From: an uncultured Finegoldia sp.
GTDB lineage: Bacteria > Bacillota > Clostridia > Tissierellales > Peptoniphilaceae
Reading direction: 5' to 3'
Assembly (NCBI RefSeq): GCF_900766215.1
Contig: NZ_CAAFUQ010000069.1
Span: 11,739 to 75,738, forward strand
Length of the DNA stretch: 64,000 nucleotides
Shown here: positions 1 to 9,092 of the stretch, one piece after another
Layout of the letters: every line of letters begins with the position of its first letter
Numbering within the stretch: position 1 is the stretch's first letter
Made by a program: the position numbers and the translations under genes
The notes under the pieces: model-generated
What the model was told of the DNA's origin: nothing
What the model saw: the letters and a program-made list of their open reading frames with translations, nothing else
The model's database searches: none

Positions 1-587
1 TAAGATATTGGCTTGACAGATTTGACCTTGCAAAACACAAGAACAGAAAATTGTCCACTTTATCCAAAGGTTTAAGGCAAAAAGTTCAAATTATTTCTGC
101 TCTTTTAAATGACCCTGATATTTTGGTATTGGATGAGCCGTTTTCTGGACTTGATCCAATCAATGCCCATGAACTAAAATTGGCTGTTGGAGAATTTATA
201 CAAAATCAAAAAATAGTTATATTCTCCAGCCATTTGATGAGTTATGTTGAAGAATTTTGCAGAGATGTTTGCGTTATTGAAGAAGGTAGAATTATTTTGA
301 ATGGGGATTTGAATGAAATCAAAACTTCAATGGCTGAGAAAAAAATGCTACTTAATGCAAACAATATGGGAATTTGGGAATTAAAAGAGTTATTGGAGTC
401 AGAAAATTTGATATATCCAGATGCTGTTGTCAGAGAATTCAAGCTTTTGGTCAGACTTACTGAGAATGTAACCAAAGAAGATATACTAGAATTTATGATG
501 TTAAATCAAATCGACATCAATTGTTTCAGTCAATACGAACCTAGTCTTCAAGATGTATTTGTGTCAAAGGTTGGTGTTAGAGAATAA
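1..587 (+). CDS. ABC transporter ATP-binding protein, 5' truncated by window edge
   Basis: The frame is open to the left edge, so the start and the Walker A region lie outside the window. What is seen is the C-terminal half of an ABC ATPase: the signature region STLSKGLRQK, Walker B ILVLDEPFSGLDP and the switch histidine in SSHLM, followed by the roughly 110-residue C-terminal extension usual in ABC-2/NatA-type exporter ATPases. The TTG at 51 lies inside the signature motif and is not a real start. The stop codon shares one base with the ATG of the next gene (taATG), so the two are translationally coupled and form one exporter. The substrate cannot be told from sequence; NatA-like sodium export or drug/peptide export are family possibilities. 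Confidence 0.9.
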   Translation, partial: RYWLDRFDLAKHKNRKLSTLSKGLRQKVQIISALLNDPDILVLDEPFSGLDPINAHELKLAVGEFIQNQKIVIFSSHLMSYVEEFCRDVCVIEEGRIILNGDLNEIKTSMAEKKMLLNANNMGIWELKELLESENLIYPDAVVREFKLLVRLTENVTKEDILEFMMLNQIDINCFSQYEPSLQDVFVSKVGVRE

Positions 588-1795
588 TGAAAAAATTTAG
601 TAGAGTATTTAATTTTGAATTTAATTCTATAATAAGACACAATTCGTATTTGATTGCAACATTAGTAATCACAATATTGGTGTTTGCTTTGTCGTTTTTG
701 CCGAGATTTATGCCATCTATTTTTAATAGCATGAATACTGGAGCGAACAAAAACGCAACCATAGATATTAACACTCTTACATTTGATAAAACTTGTATTT
801 ATTCATCTGATAACAAAATTGATGTGAAGTATTTGAAGACTATTATGGGACTTGATGATAAAAATATCCTAAAATCCGAAGATGAAGTGAAAAAAGCTGT
901 CGAAAATGGAGAATACAACATTGGATTTGTAGTTGAAAGTCCTACAAAATTTAATTCTTATATAAAAAACAAAGAGTTTATGGATGATCATTCACAACGC
1001 TTTACAAAAGCTTTGGAGAAGTATAATTACGATAAAAGTCTGATTAATAATGGAGTGGATCCTGGAATAATCGAGAAAAACTCAAAAGAGAAAATCGACT
1101 TTACAGAAAAAGTTTTGAATAAAGACCGTTCGCACTCATTTGTGTTTTCGATAGTTTTCGTAATACTTTTTGATTTGATGATTTTATTCTACGGAAGTGT
1201 TATGAGTAACAATATCTCCAGAGAAAAAAAGGACAAAACTATTGAAGTTCTACTATCATCAGCAAAACCAAGTGTGTTTGTGTTTGGCAAACTATTAAGT
1301 TCAGCAGTTTTGGGAATAATCCAATACTTTATATTTATTATTGCGGGAATAATCGGAATATTTGTTAATAAAAACTATTATCCAGAAGGAATTTGGACGT
1401 TTTTCACAAATACTTTGAGTCTAAAATTCTTGTTGACTATACTTTTGTTTGTAGTGTTTGGATTTGTTTTGTATTTGATATTGTTCCAAATTCTTGGACT
1501 TGCTGTAAAAAGAGCGGAAGAAGTTAATTTCCTAATAGTTCCAATATTTTTGGTACTCGTTGGATTATTCTTTGTAATAATCAATTCATTAGGAAAAGAC
1601 AGCGATATTTTGATTAAAATATTATCGTTTGTGCCTTTTTCATCTGCAACCTTGATGCCAGTTAGATTTTTATTGAATGATGTGAAGTTATTGGAAATAG
1701 GAATATCATTTGGATTGATGCTTGTAGTGATAGTTTTATTGTTAATAAAAGCAATAAAAATGTATCGCAAAAGCGCAATGGAAAATATCGATTAA
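587..1795 (+). CDS. ABC-2 type transporter permease (NatB-like)
   Basis: Membrane partner of the preceding ATPase. The 402-residue protein has one N-terminal membrane segment (about residues 20-45) and a soluble extracytoplasmic domain of about 130 residues. About six hydrophobic segments then lie between residues 180 and 395. The cytoplasmic motif SREKKDKTIEVLLSSA after the second membrane segment is typical of ABC-2 permeases of the NatB/YhgE group. It starts by a one-base overlap with the ATPase stop. No terminator is evident after it; the SAM riboswitch region follows about 55 bases later. Substrate unknown. Confidence 0.85.
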   Translation: MKKFSRVFNFEFNSIIRHNSYLIATLVITILVFALSFLPRFMPSIFNSMNTGANKNATIDINTLTFDKTCIYSSDNKIDVKYLKTIMGLDDKNILKSEDEVKKAVENGEYNIGFVVESPTKFNSYIKNKEFMDDHSQRFTKALEKYNYDKSLINNGVDPGIIEKNSKEKIDFTEKVLNKDRSHSFVFSIVFVILFDLMILFYGSVMSNNISREKKDKTIEVLLSSAKPSVFVFGKLLSSAVLGIIQYFIFIIAGIIGIFVNKNYYPEGIWTFFTNTLSLKFLLTILLFVVFGFVLYLILFQILGLAVKRAEEVNFLIVPIFLVLVGLFFVIINSLGKDSDILIKILSFVPFSSATLMPVRFLLNDVKLLEIGISFGLMLVVIVLLLIKAIKMYRKSAMENID

Positions 1796-1850
1796 AACAC
1801 TTGACAGAATATGCAAATAGTGTTAGTGTTATATTGTAACAACTAGATAA

Positions 1851-1983
1851 TTATCTTATTAAGAGTAGTGGAGGGAATGGGCCCTATGAAACTCAGCAAC
1901 CTATTAAATTAGGTGCTAAATCCCACAGGAAATCCTGAAAGATAAGTTTACACATCCTTACCTTTTCAGGTGAGGATTTTTTT
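1851..1983 (+). promoter_or_regulatory. SAM-I (S-box) riboswitch with terminator, upstream of metK
   Basis: Conserved S-box core is readable: gtggagggaatgggccc, then atgaaactcagcaacc. P1 pairs ttatctt (1851-1857) with aagataa (1939-1945). An intrinsic terminator follows, with atccttacc (1954-1962) pairing ggtgaggat (1969-1977) and a T-run at 1978-1983. The metK start is only 12 bases beyond the T-run. Known behaviour of the family is SAM binding leading to termination, so metK should be repressed when SAM is plentiful. A TTGACA lies at 1801-1806 and a TATATT at 1830-1835, but their 23-base spacing is too long for a confident promoter call. Confidence 0.95.
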
Positions 1984-1994
1984 ATGGAGGTACT

Positions 1995-3173
1995 ATGAAA
2001 AACATATTTTTAACATCTGAATCAGTTACTGAAGGTCATCCTGATAAAGTCTGTGACCAAATTTCTGATGCAATATTAGATGCTATTATTAAAGAAGACA
2101 AGGATGCAAGGGTTGCTTGTGAAACTTGTTCAACAACAGGACTTGTTATGGTAATGGGAGAAATAACTACAACAAGTTACGTAGACATCAGATCAATAGT
2201 TAGAAAAACTTTGGAAGAAATCGGCTATGATAATGCAGATTATGGTATTGATGCAAGAACTTGCGCAATCATCACTTCATTGGAGGAACAATCTACAGAT
2301 ATCGCACAAGGCGTTGATGAATCTGAAGAATACAAGGGCAACAAATCAGACGAATACGATAGATACGGTGCAGGAGACCAAGGAATGGTATTTGGTTATG
2401 CAACTAATGAAACAGAATCAGGATTGCCATTGCCATTGGAATTATCACACAAATTAGCTAGAAGACTTGCTACTGTAAGAAAAGAAAAAATCTTGAATTA
2501 TTTGAGACCAGATGGCAAAACACAAGTAACTGTTGAATACGAAAACGACGCTCCAAAAAGAATTGAAGCTATAGTAGTTTCAACACAACACGATCCAGAT
2601 GTTGATTACGAACAATTAAAAGAAGACATCAAAAGAGAAGTTATCTTGAAAATCGTAGATGAATCTATGATTGATGAAAACACAAAATTCTTCATCAACC
2701 CAACAGGAAAATTCGTAATTGGGGGACCAATGGGAGATGCTGGACTTACAGGAAGAAAAATAATAGTAGACACTTACGGTGGATTCTGTAATCACGGAGG
2801 TGGAGCATTCAGTGGAAAAGACCCTACAAAAACAGATAGATCAGCAGCATATTTTGCAAGATATATCGCAAAAAATGTCGTAGCAGCTGGACTTTGCGAC
2901 AAATGTGAAGTAGGTTTCTCTTATGCAATCGGAGTTGCAAAACCAATCAGTATGTTCATCAACACATTTGGAACAAATAAAATCGAAGAAGAAAAAATTA
3001 TTGAAGCAATAAATGAAAACTTTGATGCAAGACCAAAAGCAATAATCGACAAATTGGATTTACAAAGACCTATTTACAGAGATGTTGCAAGCTACGGACA
3101 TTTCGGACGTGATGATTTGGATTTATCATGGGAAAAATGTGACAAAGCTGAAGCTTTGAAGAAATATCTATAA
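1995..3173 (+). CDS. metK: S-adenosylmethionine synthetase
   Basis: Makes SAM from methionine and ATP in the cytosol. At 392 residues it is full length for the family. Visible motifs are GHPDK at 14-18 (ATP/methionine site), GAGDQG at 124-129 and the P-loop-like [12 protein letters not shown] at 267-278. The start has a good ribosome site (ggagg at 1985-1989). It is a single-gene transcription unit under the SAM-I riboswitch upstream and ends at a strong terminator. Control by its own product fits the riboswitch class. Confidence 0.98.
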   Translation: MKNIFLTSESVTEGHPDKVCDQISDAILDAIIKEDKDARVACETCSTTGLVMVMGEITTTSYVDIRSIVRKTLEEIGYDNADYGIDARTCAIITSLEEQSTDIAQGVDESEEYKGNKSDEYDRYGAGDQGMVFGYATNETESGLPLPLELSHKLARRLATVRKEKILNYLRPDGKTQVTVEYENDAPKRIEAIVVSTQHDPDVDYEQLKEDIKREVILKIVDESMIDENTKFFINPTGKFVIGGPMGDAGLTGRKIIVDTYGGFCNHGGGAFSGKDPTKTDRSAAYFARYIAKNVVAAGLCDKCEVGFSYAIGVAKPISMFINTFGTNKIEEEKIIEAINENFDARPKAIIDKLDLQRPIYRDVASYGHFGRDDLDLSWEKCDKAEALKKYL

Positions 3174-3178
3174 AATAA

Positions 3179-3222
3179 AAATCAGTGAATGTTAAAATAT
3201 TTCAACATTCACTGATTTTTTT
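3179..3222 (+). terminator. Intrinsic terminator of metK
   Basis: The arms aaatcagtgaatgtt and aacattcactgattt form a 15-bp perfect stem followed by T-rich sequence. It begins six bases after the metK stop. Confidence 0.9.
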
Positions 3223-3240
3223 AGTACTTATTTAGTACTC

Positions 3241-3273
3241 CAAAAAAAATAGATAGCTAAAATTAGCTATCTA
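3241..3273 (-). terminator. Terminator of the tRNA-Sec transcript (minus strand)
   Basis: Inverted repeat tagatagcta (3250-3259) and tagctatcta (3264-3273), with a run of A at 3242-3249 that reads as a T-run on the minus strand. It lies 10 bases past the 3' end of tRNA-Sec. Confidence 0.85.
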
Positions 3274-3282
3274 GAGTATGTA

Positions 3283-3379
3283 TGGCGGGAAATGGTAGGA
3301 ATCGAACCTACCCGGGCAGCTCTTAACTACCTGAGACGGTTTTGAAGACCGCAGGGCACACCAGCACCCATCAATTCCC
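3283..3379 (-). tRNA. selC: tRNA-Sec (anticodon UCA)
   Basis: On the minus strand the RNA begins gggaattg and ends cccgcca, with CCA encoded. The anticodon arm reads gcggtctTCAaaaccg, giving a UCA anticodon that decodes UGA. The T-arm (gtaggttcgattcctac) and a long variable arm (ctcaggtagttaagagctgc region) are present. The 97-nt length and 8-bp acceptor stem are what selenocysteine tRNAs have. One acceptor pair is a U-U mismatch (pair 6). It lies just downstream of selB in the same orientation but has its own promoter. Confidence 0.95.
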
Positions 3380-3391
3380 AAATACCTTAAT

Positions 3392-3420
3392 ATTATACCA
3401 AAAACAAAGTTAATTTACAA
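3392..3420 (-). promoter_or_regulatory. Promoter of tRNA-Sec
   Basis: Read on the minus strand: -35 TTGTAA (3415-3420), 17-base spacer, -10 TATAAT (3392-3397). The -10 lies about 12 bases from the tRNA 5' end, so the tRNA can be transcribed independently of selB. Confidence 0.7.
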
Positions 3421-3498
3421 ATTATTTTACAATTAATTCACAAAAATGTAATAAATACATAATAGATTAGGGCAATGCACAAGCAAAGCCCAGTTCTA

Positions 3499-5376
3499 TT
3501 ATTTAAAATCTTTTATTTTAACTCTGTCGTTTTCAATCCTCTTAGTGTAACCTTTAATATCTAGTGTTTCTAAAAGAGTGATTGCACTTTTTCTTGACAT
3601 ATTAAGCATATCTTTGAGTTCTTTTACATTCAAAGTTTTGTTGTTATTGAAATGATCATCGACAGTTTTGATGAATTTGTCGTAACATTTTTTAGAAATC
3701 AAAAAGTTATCTCTTAAAATTACGACGTCTTTTTGCAATAAAATGCCTAAAATAGTCTTGTCTTTTTGGTTGTGAACAACATTGTCTATCTTCAATAATT
3801 TGTCGAATTGGTTTTGACAAATATCTTGAAGCATTTTCTTTCTGATTTTTTCATCTTCATCACTTAACTGAACTTTGTGAGATTTAGAAGATATTATACC
3901 ACTTTCTTCCATCAAAACCTCTTGGTCGTTTAAGTCTTTAAGCATGTAATTGAAGAATGGTCTATCGTCATCAAGTTGTAATTTTTTAAGAAGTTCTTCT
4001 TTGTTAATACCAGGTAATAAAGGATTTGTCTTGTGGAATGATATCACAAACATTTTTAATTTACCTAATAATTTTAAGTAAGCTTCTATTTCTAATACTT
4101 TATCATTTCTAATTACAACTTTATCTTCTTGTTTTAGTTCGTCTAATTCTTTTAAAACTTTGTCTTTTGATTCCGAAGAATAGAATACCAAATCATCGAT
4201 TTTTGTAGGATAAATCTCATCTTCAAGATAATTCAATATAATATCCTTGATTTTTCCTTCTTCTTTTATTTTAAGATTTTCAATTATTTCTTCATCGAAT
4301 AATTTGTGCTTTCTTACAGAACCATCAATTATAATACCACCACCGATGGTAACTTGTGGGGAAAATTGTCTTAAAATAAAAGGATCAGATGTTTTTGCAT
4401 AGATTTTTTCTTCAAGTCTTATTTGAACTAAAGCCTGTGTTCCCGGTTGAATTACTTGCTTATCAAGTGGAACTACCCTTCCGAATATTTCTTTTGTACC
4501 GTGGAACAATCTTACTCTATCCCAGTGATTTAAAGGCGATGCACTTTCTAACAATGTAAGTCTAACATCTATCATATTGAAAGCTTTTAGTGAGTTTTTC
4601 TTGGCAATAACATATCCTCTGTCGATTTCATCCAAATTTAGATTGATATTCAAAGCAACTCTTTGGGATGGGTGAGCAACATTTACATTTTTATTGTGAA
4701 CTTGAATGTTTTTAATATTAATATCTTTTTCAATAGGATATATAAAAGATTCTCCCTTGTGAATATCTCCATCAAGAAGTGTTCCAGTAACAACTGTTCC
4801 AATTCCTTTGACATTGAATTTTCTGTCGATATTCATTCTGTAATCTCTTTCAGCGTGTTTTTGCTTTAATTTCTTAGATTCAGAATCTATCATTTGAATT
4901 AAATTATCTATTCCTCTTTTTGAAACAGAATCCACTTCGCAAACAGGACAGTTTTCAAGGAAAGTTCCCTTAACTAATTCTTTTACTTGTTCGGTTGTCT
5001 TTTGTGTTTCTTCATCAGTCGCCAAGTCTCTTTTTGTCAAGACAACAATACCTTCAGTTTTATTTAAAAACCTAAGAATATCCAAATGTTCAACAGTTTG
5101 TGGCATTACACCTTCTTTACAGTCGATACATAAAAGAATCATGTCCATTCCAAAAGTACCAGTCATCATATTTTTTACAAACTTTTCATGACCTGGCACG
5201 TCTATTATTCCAGCTCTTTGACCACTTGGAAGATCAAAATAGCTAAAACCTAAATCGATAGAAATTCCTCTCTTTTTTTCTTCCGGTAGTCTATCAGTAC
5301 TATTTCCGGTTAAAGCTTTTATTAATGTAGTTTTTCCATGATCGATATGGCCAGATGTACCTATAATAAAATCCAT
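3499..5376 (-). CDS. selB: Selenocysteine-specific translation elongation factor SelB
   Basis: Delivers Sec-tRNA(Sec) to UGA codons flanked by a SECIS hairpin. The 625 residues match the family length. The N-terminal GTPase shows GHIDHGKT (9-16), DVPGHE (59-64) and TKRD (114-117). EF-Tu-like beta-barrel domains follow to about 340. A C-terminal part made of winged-helix repeats (about 370-625) binds the SECIS RNA in this family. The start has ribosome site ggagg 5 bases upstream, and a minus-strand TATAAT lies at 5405-5410. Its presence with tRNA-Sec, and with a UGA-containing gene 5 kb away, shows active selenocysteine decoding. selA and selD are not in this window. Confidence 0.97.
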   Translation of the reverse strand: MDFIIGTSGHIDHGKTTLIKALTGNSTDRLPEEKKRGISIDLGFSYFDLPSGQRAGIIDVPGHEKFVKNMMTGTFGMDMILLCIDCKEGVMPQTVEHLDILRFLNKTEGIVVLTKRDLATDEETQKTTEQVKELVKGTFLENCPVCEVDSVSKRGIDNLIQMIDSESKKLKQKHAERDYRMNIDRKFNVKGIGTVVTGTLLDGDIHKGESFIYPIEKDINIKNIQVHNKNVNVAHPSQRVALNINLNLDEIDRGYVIAKKNSLKAFNMIDVRLTLLESASPLNHWDRVRLFHGTKEIFGRVVPLDKQVIQPGTQALVQIRLEEKIYAKTSDPFILRQFSPQVTIGGGIIIDGSVRKHKLFDEEIIENLKIKEEGKIKDIILNYLEDEIYPTKIDDLVFYSSESKDKVLKELDELKQEDKVVIRNDKVLEIEAYLKLLGKLKMFVISFHKTNPLLPGINKEELLKKLQLDDDRPFFNYMLKDLNDQEVLMEESGIISSKSHKVQLSDEDEKIRKKMLQDICQNQFDKLLKIDNVVHNQKDKTILGILLQKDVVILRDNFLISKKCYDKFIKTVDDHFNNNKTLNVKELKDMLNMSRKSAITLLETLDIKGYTKRIENDRVKIKDFK

Positions 5377-5743
5377 ATAACCTCCAATTAATTTACTAAC
5401 GTATATTATATCATATTTCGTTATTTTTTATAAAACATAAGGAAATTATTTTCATAAGTTTTTTGACAAACGTATTGGTTTAAAACGGTAAAGTAAATAT
5501 AAAATACTTTTGTCAATTACTTTATCATTATATTAAAGTTGATTAACCAAAAGATACATTTATAAGAATATATATACATAAATAATGCGATATTATGCTA
5601 GTTAATAAAGTGATAATGAATATTAATAAGGATTTTAAACAAAATACTAATTTACTTTAGGAAATATAAGTGGTATAATAAAAAATATAAATAAGAAAAT
5701 AATCTTAATAACTGAAGGAAAACAATTTTTTAGGAGGATTTTA
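5377..5743. promoter_or_regulatory. Divergent control region between selB and the formate dehydrogenase operon
   Basis: No gene is seen in these 367 bases. The rightward promoter is TTTACT (5651-5656), 17-base spacer, TATAAT (5674-5679), about 65 bases before the first formate dehydrogenase gene. Leftward, a TATAAT for selB sits at 5405-5410 with a weak -35. Between them are nested inverted repeats: TTGACAAA (5463-5470) with TTTGTCAA (5509-5516), and inside these AAAGTA (5490-5495) with TACTTT (5505-5510). These could be a regulator site or a transcript hairpin. I recognise no named operator. Confidence 0.6.
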
Positions 5744-6229
5744 ATGAGTTTTACATTTGACTTAAAAGAACATGCTTCTCAAGTCGAAGAATTTAGAGAA
5801 TTTGTGAGAAGCAAAAAGGACATTAAGGGTCCATTGATGCCGGTATTACAACGTGCACAAGATGAATTTGGGTATTTACCAAAGGAAATTATCACTATGA
5901 TTTCTAAAATATTGGACATTCCTTTGTCAGAAATTTACGGTGTTATTACTTTTTACGCACAATTTTCTTTGATTCCAAAAGGAAAGTACGATATTCAAGT
6001 TTGCGAAGGAACTGCTTGTTATGTAAAAGGAGCTCAAAGAGTTTCTGAAAAACTACAAGAGATTTTGAAAATTCCAGCAGGAAGCACTACTGAAGACCAA
6101 AAATTTTCCATTACTGCATGTAGATGTGTTGGATTATGTGCATTAGCTCCGGTTATTGTAATTAATGGAGATGTGTATGGTAAGGTAGCTGTTAACGAAT
6201 TAGAATCTATTGTTAGTAAATATAATTAA
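5744..6229 (+). CDS. NuoE/HydA-type [2Fe-2S] subunit of an NAD-linked formate dehydrogenase complex
   Basis: A 161-residue protein of the 24-kDa/thioredoxin-like [2Fe-2S] subunit family (NuoE, HndA, HylC). The four cluster ligands are Cys87 and Cys92 (CEGTAC) and Cys128 and Cys132 (CVGLC). It passes electrons in the diaphorase part of NADH-linked complexes. It is the first gene of a five-gene operon, 14 bases before the NuoF-like gene, with a strong aggagg ribosome site. Full length for the family. The complex here has no membrane subunits, so it is predicted to be soluble. Confidence 0.92.
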   Translation: MSFTFDLKEHASQVEEFREFVRSKKDIKGPLMPVLQRAQDEFGYLPKEIITMISKILDIPLSEIYGVITFYAQFSLIPKGKYDIQVCEGTACYVKGAQRVSEKLQEILKIPAGSTTEDQKFSITACRCVGLCALAPVIVINGDVYGKVAVNELESIVSKYN

Positions 6230-6243
6230 TTTAGGGGTTTATT

Positions 6244-8124
6244 ATGGATATTCAAAAACTTAATGAGATAAGAGATGAGTTTGCAAAAAACATTAAAATG
6301 CGTGAACTCGTAAAGGATAAAATTTATGTTGAACATACAAATCCAAAGGAAAAACAAATTGTTGTGTGTGGTGGAGCTGGTTGTGAAGCTACAGGAGCAA
6401 AATCTTTGATTGATGAGTTCAATAAATATATAGAAGAAGAAAATATTGATAATGTTGCGGTTGTTCCAGTTGGATGTATTGGACTTTGTGAAACTGGTCC
6501 TAACGTTGTTGTGTATCCTGAAGGAATATTCTACACAAGAGTTAAGTTATCTGATGTTAAAAGCATTGTAGACAAATCAATCGTTAATGATGAGGTTGAT
6601 GAAGATGTAGTGTACGAAAATGCAAAACAAGATGACAAAATTTTGAAATACAATTCGGTTGATTTCTACGACAAACAATTTAAGATTGCATTGAGAAATG
6701 TAGAAAAAATTCAATTAGAATCTTTGAATGAATATATTGGCGCAGATGGTTATCAAGCATTACATAAAGCCATTTTTGATTTAGACCCAAAATACATAAT
6801 TGAAGAAATGAAAAAATCAGGATTAAGAGGTCGTGGTGGAGCAGGTTTCCCAACAGGTAGAAAATGGGAATCAGCATTTAAAGTAGAAAACAGTCAAAAA
6901 TATGTTATTTGTAATGCTGATGAAGGAGACCCTGGTGCTTTCATGGACAGAGCAATTCTTGAAGGAGACCCTCATTCAGTTCTAGAAGGTATGGCTATTT
7001 GCGGTAGAGCGATTGGTGCTAATCAAGGTTTTATCTATGTAAGAGCAGAATATCCAATTGCTGTTAAAAGATTGAGAATTGCGATACAACAAGCAAAAGA
7101 AATGAATCTTTTAGGAAACAACATTTTTGGATCTGATTTTTCATTTGATATCGAATTGAGATTGGGTTCAGGAGCTTTTGTATGTGGTGAAGGTACTGCC
7201 TTGATGGAATCTATCGAAGGAAGACGTGGAATGCCTCGTACTAAAATATTCAGAACTGCTGAAAGAGGATTGTGGGATAAACCAACTATTATCAATAACG
7301 TTGAAACATTTGCTAATGTTCCAGCAATTATGTATAAAGGTGCAGATTGGTTTACAAGTTTTGGTACAGAAGGTTCACCAGGAACTAAAGTATTCGCTTT
7401 AGGTGGTAAAGTTGTAAACACTGGTTTGGTAGAAGTTCCAATGGGATCTACTTTAAGAGAAATAATATTTGATATCGGCGGCGGAATTAAAGATGGAAAG
7501 AAGTTCAAAGCTGTTCAAACAGGTGGACCATCTGGTGGATGTATTCCAGAAGAATTCCTGGATACTCCAGTTGATTTCGAATCATTAGGAAAAATCGGTT
7601 CAATCATGGGATCAGGTGGAATGATTGTAATGGATGAAGACGACTGTATGGTTGATATTGCTAGATTCTTCCTTGAATTTACTGTAGATGAATCTTGCGG
7701 TAAGTGTGTTCCATGTCGTGAAGGTACTAAGAGAATGCTTGAAATTCTAGAAAAAATCACTTCCGGAAAAGGTGAAGATGGAGATATCGAAGCATTAGAA
7801 GAATTGTGTGATACTATCACATCAGCTTCACTTTGTGGTCTTGGACAAACAGCTCCAAATCCAGTTATCTCAACATTAAAATACTTCAGAAATGAATATG
7901 AAGCTCACATTTACGATAAGAAATGTCCTGCTCATGCATGTAAGGCACTTTTATCATATGAAATTACAGACAAATGTATAGGTTGCACTAAATGTGCTAA
8001 AAATTGCCCTGTAAGTTGTATAGAAGGAGAAGTTAAGAAACAACACGTTATCGACAAATCTCAATGTATAAAATGTGGTAATTGCGAAACTGTATGTCCT
8101 GTTCACGCTGTAGTTAGGAGATAG
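6244..8124 (+). CDS. NuoF/HydB-type NADH-binding flavin iron-sulfur subunit
   Basis: The 626-residue diaphorase subunit has, in order: an N-terminal thioredoxin-like [2Fe-2S] domain (Cys42, 47, 78, 82); the NAD/FMN-binding core with GRGGAGFPTGRKW (196-208) and NADEGDPGAFMDR (224-236); a [4Fe-4S] site CGKCVPCREG (Cys485, 488, 491 and Cys531); and a C-terminal two-cluster ferredoxin (Cys578/581/584/588 and 608/611/614/618). The extra N- and C-terminal clusters are those of bifurcating hydrogenases and formate dehydrogenases (HydB, HylB), not of respiratory NuoF. It oxidises or reduces NAD(H) and shares electrons with ferredoxin. Bifurcation itself is inferred from this architecture. Confidence 0.93.
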   Translation: MDIQKLNEIRDEFAKNIKMRELVKDKIYVEHTNPKEKQIVVCGGAGCEATGAKSLIDEFNKYIEEENIDNVAVVPVGCIGLCETGPNVVVYPEGIFYTRVKLSDVKSIVDKSIVNDEVDEDVVYENAKQDDKILKYNSVDFYDKQFKIALRNVEKIQLESLNEYIGADGYQALHKAIFDLDPKYIIEEMKKSGLRGRGGAGFPTGRKWESAFKVENSQKYVICNADEGDPGAFMDRAILEGDPHSVLEGMAICGRAIGANQGFIYVRAEYPIAVKRLRIAIQQAKEMNLLGNNIFGSDFSFDIELRLGSGAFVCGEGTALMESIEGRRGMPRTKIFRTAERGLWDKPTIINNVETFANVPAIMYKGADWFTSFGTEGSPGTKVFALGGKVVNTGLVEVPMGSTLREIIFDIGGGIKDGKKFKAVQTGGPSGGCIPEEFLDTPVDFESLGKIGSIMGSGGMIVMDEDDCMVDIARFFLEFTVDESCGKCVPCREGTKRMLEILEKITSGKGEDGDIEALEELCDTITSASLCGLGQTAPNPVISTLKYFRNEYEAHIYDKKCPAHACKALLSYEITDKCIGCTKCAKNCPVSCIEGEVKKQHVIDKSQCIKCGNCETVCPVHAVVRR

Positions 8125-8129
8125 ATAGT

Positions 8130-9053
8130 ATGATTACTGTAACTATTGACGGAAAAGTAATTAAAACTGATAAGCCTAAATTCATTATTGAACTAGCAAG
8201 GGAAAATGGAATAGATATTCCAAACTTATGCTATGACAAAAACTTGGATGTAGTGAGTGCGTGTAGACTTTGCTTGGTAGAAATTGAAGGTAGTAAAAAA
8301 CTTATGACAGCTTGTTCTACTTTGGCAAAAGACAACATGGTTGTTCATACTAAAACAGATAGATTAATAAAACACAGACAAAGAATTCTTCAAATGTTGT
8401 TGGATTCTCATCCAAATGATTGCTTGACATGTCAAAAATCTGGAGAATGTCAATTACAAAAATATTCATATGAATACGGAGTAAAATTCAGAGAACATGA
8501 CGGAGCAAAAAGAGAAAAATTAGTCGATGATTCTTCACCATACATCATTAGAGATGATAGCAAGTGTATATTATGCGGAAAATGCGTAAGAACTTGTAAT
8601 GTTATGGATGATAGAAAAATACTTAATTTCTCAAATAGAGGATATCAAACAAGAATTAACTTAGATATTAATGATACATTTGAATCTTCTTATTGTATTT
8701 CATGCAATAGATGTGTAGTAGCTTGTCCAGTAGGAGCATTGATGGATAAGAGAGCTATGAATTTAGGAAGAAAATGGGAATTAGAAACTAAGAAAGTTCA
8801 ATGTAGGGTTTGCGAATACGGTTGTGAATTCGAAGTTTTAAGAAAGAATGGAAAGAACCTTGCATTGAGAGCATTGAGTCCAGAAAATGGCAGACCACTT
8901 TGCTTAAAGGGTAGATTGACTACGGAATTATTAAATGTAGATAATCCAAAACAACCTTACAAAAAGATTGGCGGAGAATTTGTGGAAGCTAGTTGGAATA
9001 ATGTCTTAGGTTTGGATAAGATTTTAGAAAAAATCGAAAAAATAAACGAGTAA
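8130..9053 (+). CDS. NuoG-like iron-sulfur subunit without catalytic domain
   Basis: A 307-residue electron-transfer protein carrying a full set of NuoG-type clusters: [2Fe-2S] Cys34/45/48/62; His94-Cys98/101/107 [4Fe-4S]; two ferredoxin clusters Cys146/149/152/156 and Cys189/192/195/199; and the molybdopterin-type [4Fe-4S] site Cys225/228/232/258. It then stops where the molybdopterin domain would begin. There is no hydrogenase H-cluster domain. It aligns from end to end with residues 1-300 of the selenoprotein two genes downstream. The first eight ligands have identical numbers in both, which suggests a local duplication followed by loss of the catalytic part. Likely a relay between diaphorase and formate dehydrogenase. 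Confidence 0.88.
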   Translation: MITVTIDGKVIKTDKPKFIIELARENGIDIPNLCYDKNLDVVSACRLCLVEIEGSKKLMTACSTLAKDNMVVHTKTDRLIKHRQRILQMLLDSHPNDCLTCQKSGECQLQKYSYEYGVKFREHDGAKREKLVDDSSPYIIRDDSKCILCGKCVRTCNVMDDRKILNFSNRGYQTRINLDINDTFESSYCISCNRCVVACPVGALMDKRAMNLGRKWELETKKVQCRVCEYGCEFEVLRKNGKNLALRALSPENGRPLCLKGRLTTELLNVDNPKQPYKKIGGEFVEASWNNVLGLDKILEKIEKINE

Positions 9054-9092
9054 AAAATCAAGAATAAATATAGAGAATTAATAGGTGAAGTT

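Noticed and set aside
1801..1835. Metk promoter TTGACA/TATATT
   Set aside because: Spacing of 23 bases is too long for a housekeeping promoter, so it was not listed as a feature.
7035..7508. 157-codon open frame on the minus strand
   Set aside because: Antisense shadow of the NuoF-like gene; no ribosome site or domain pattern.
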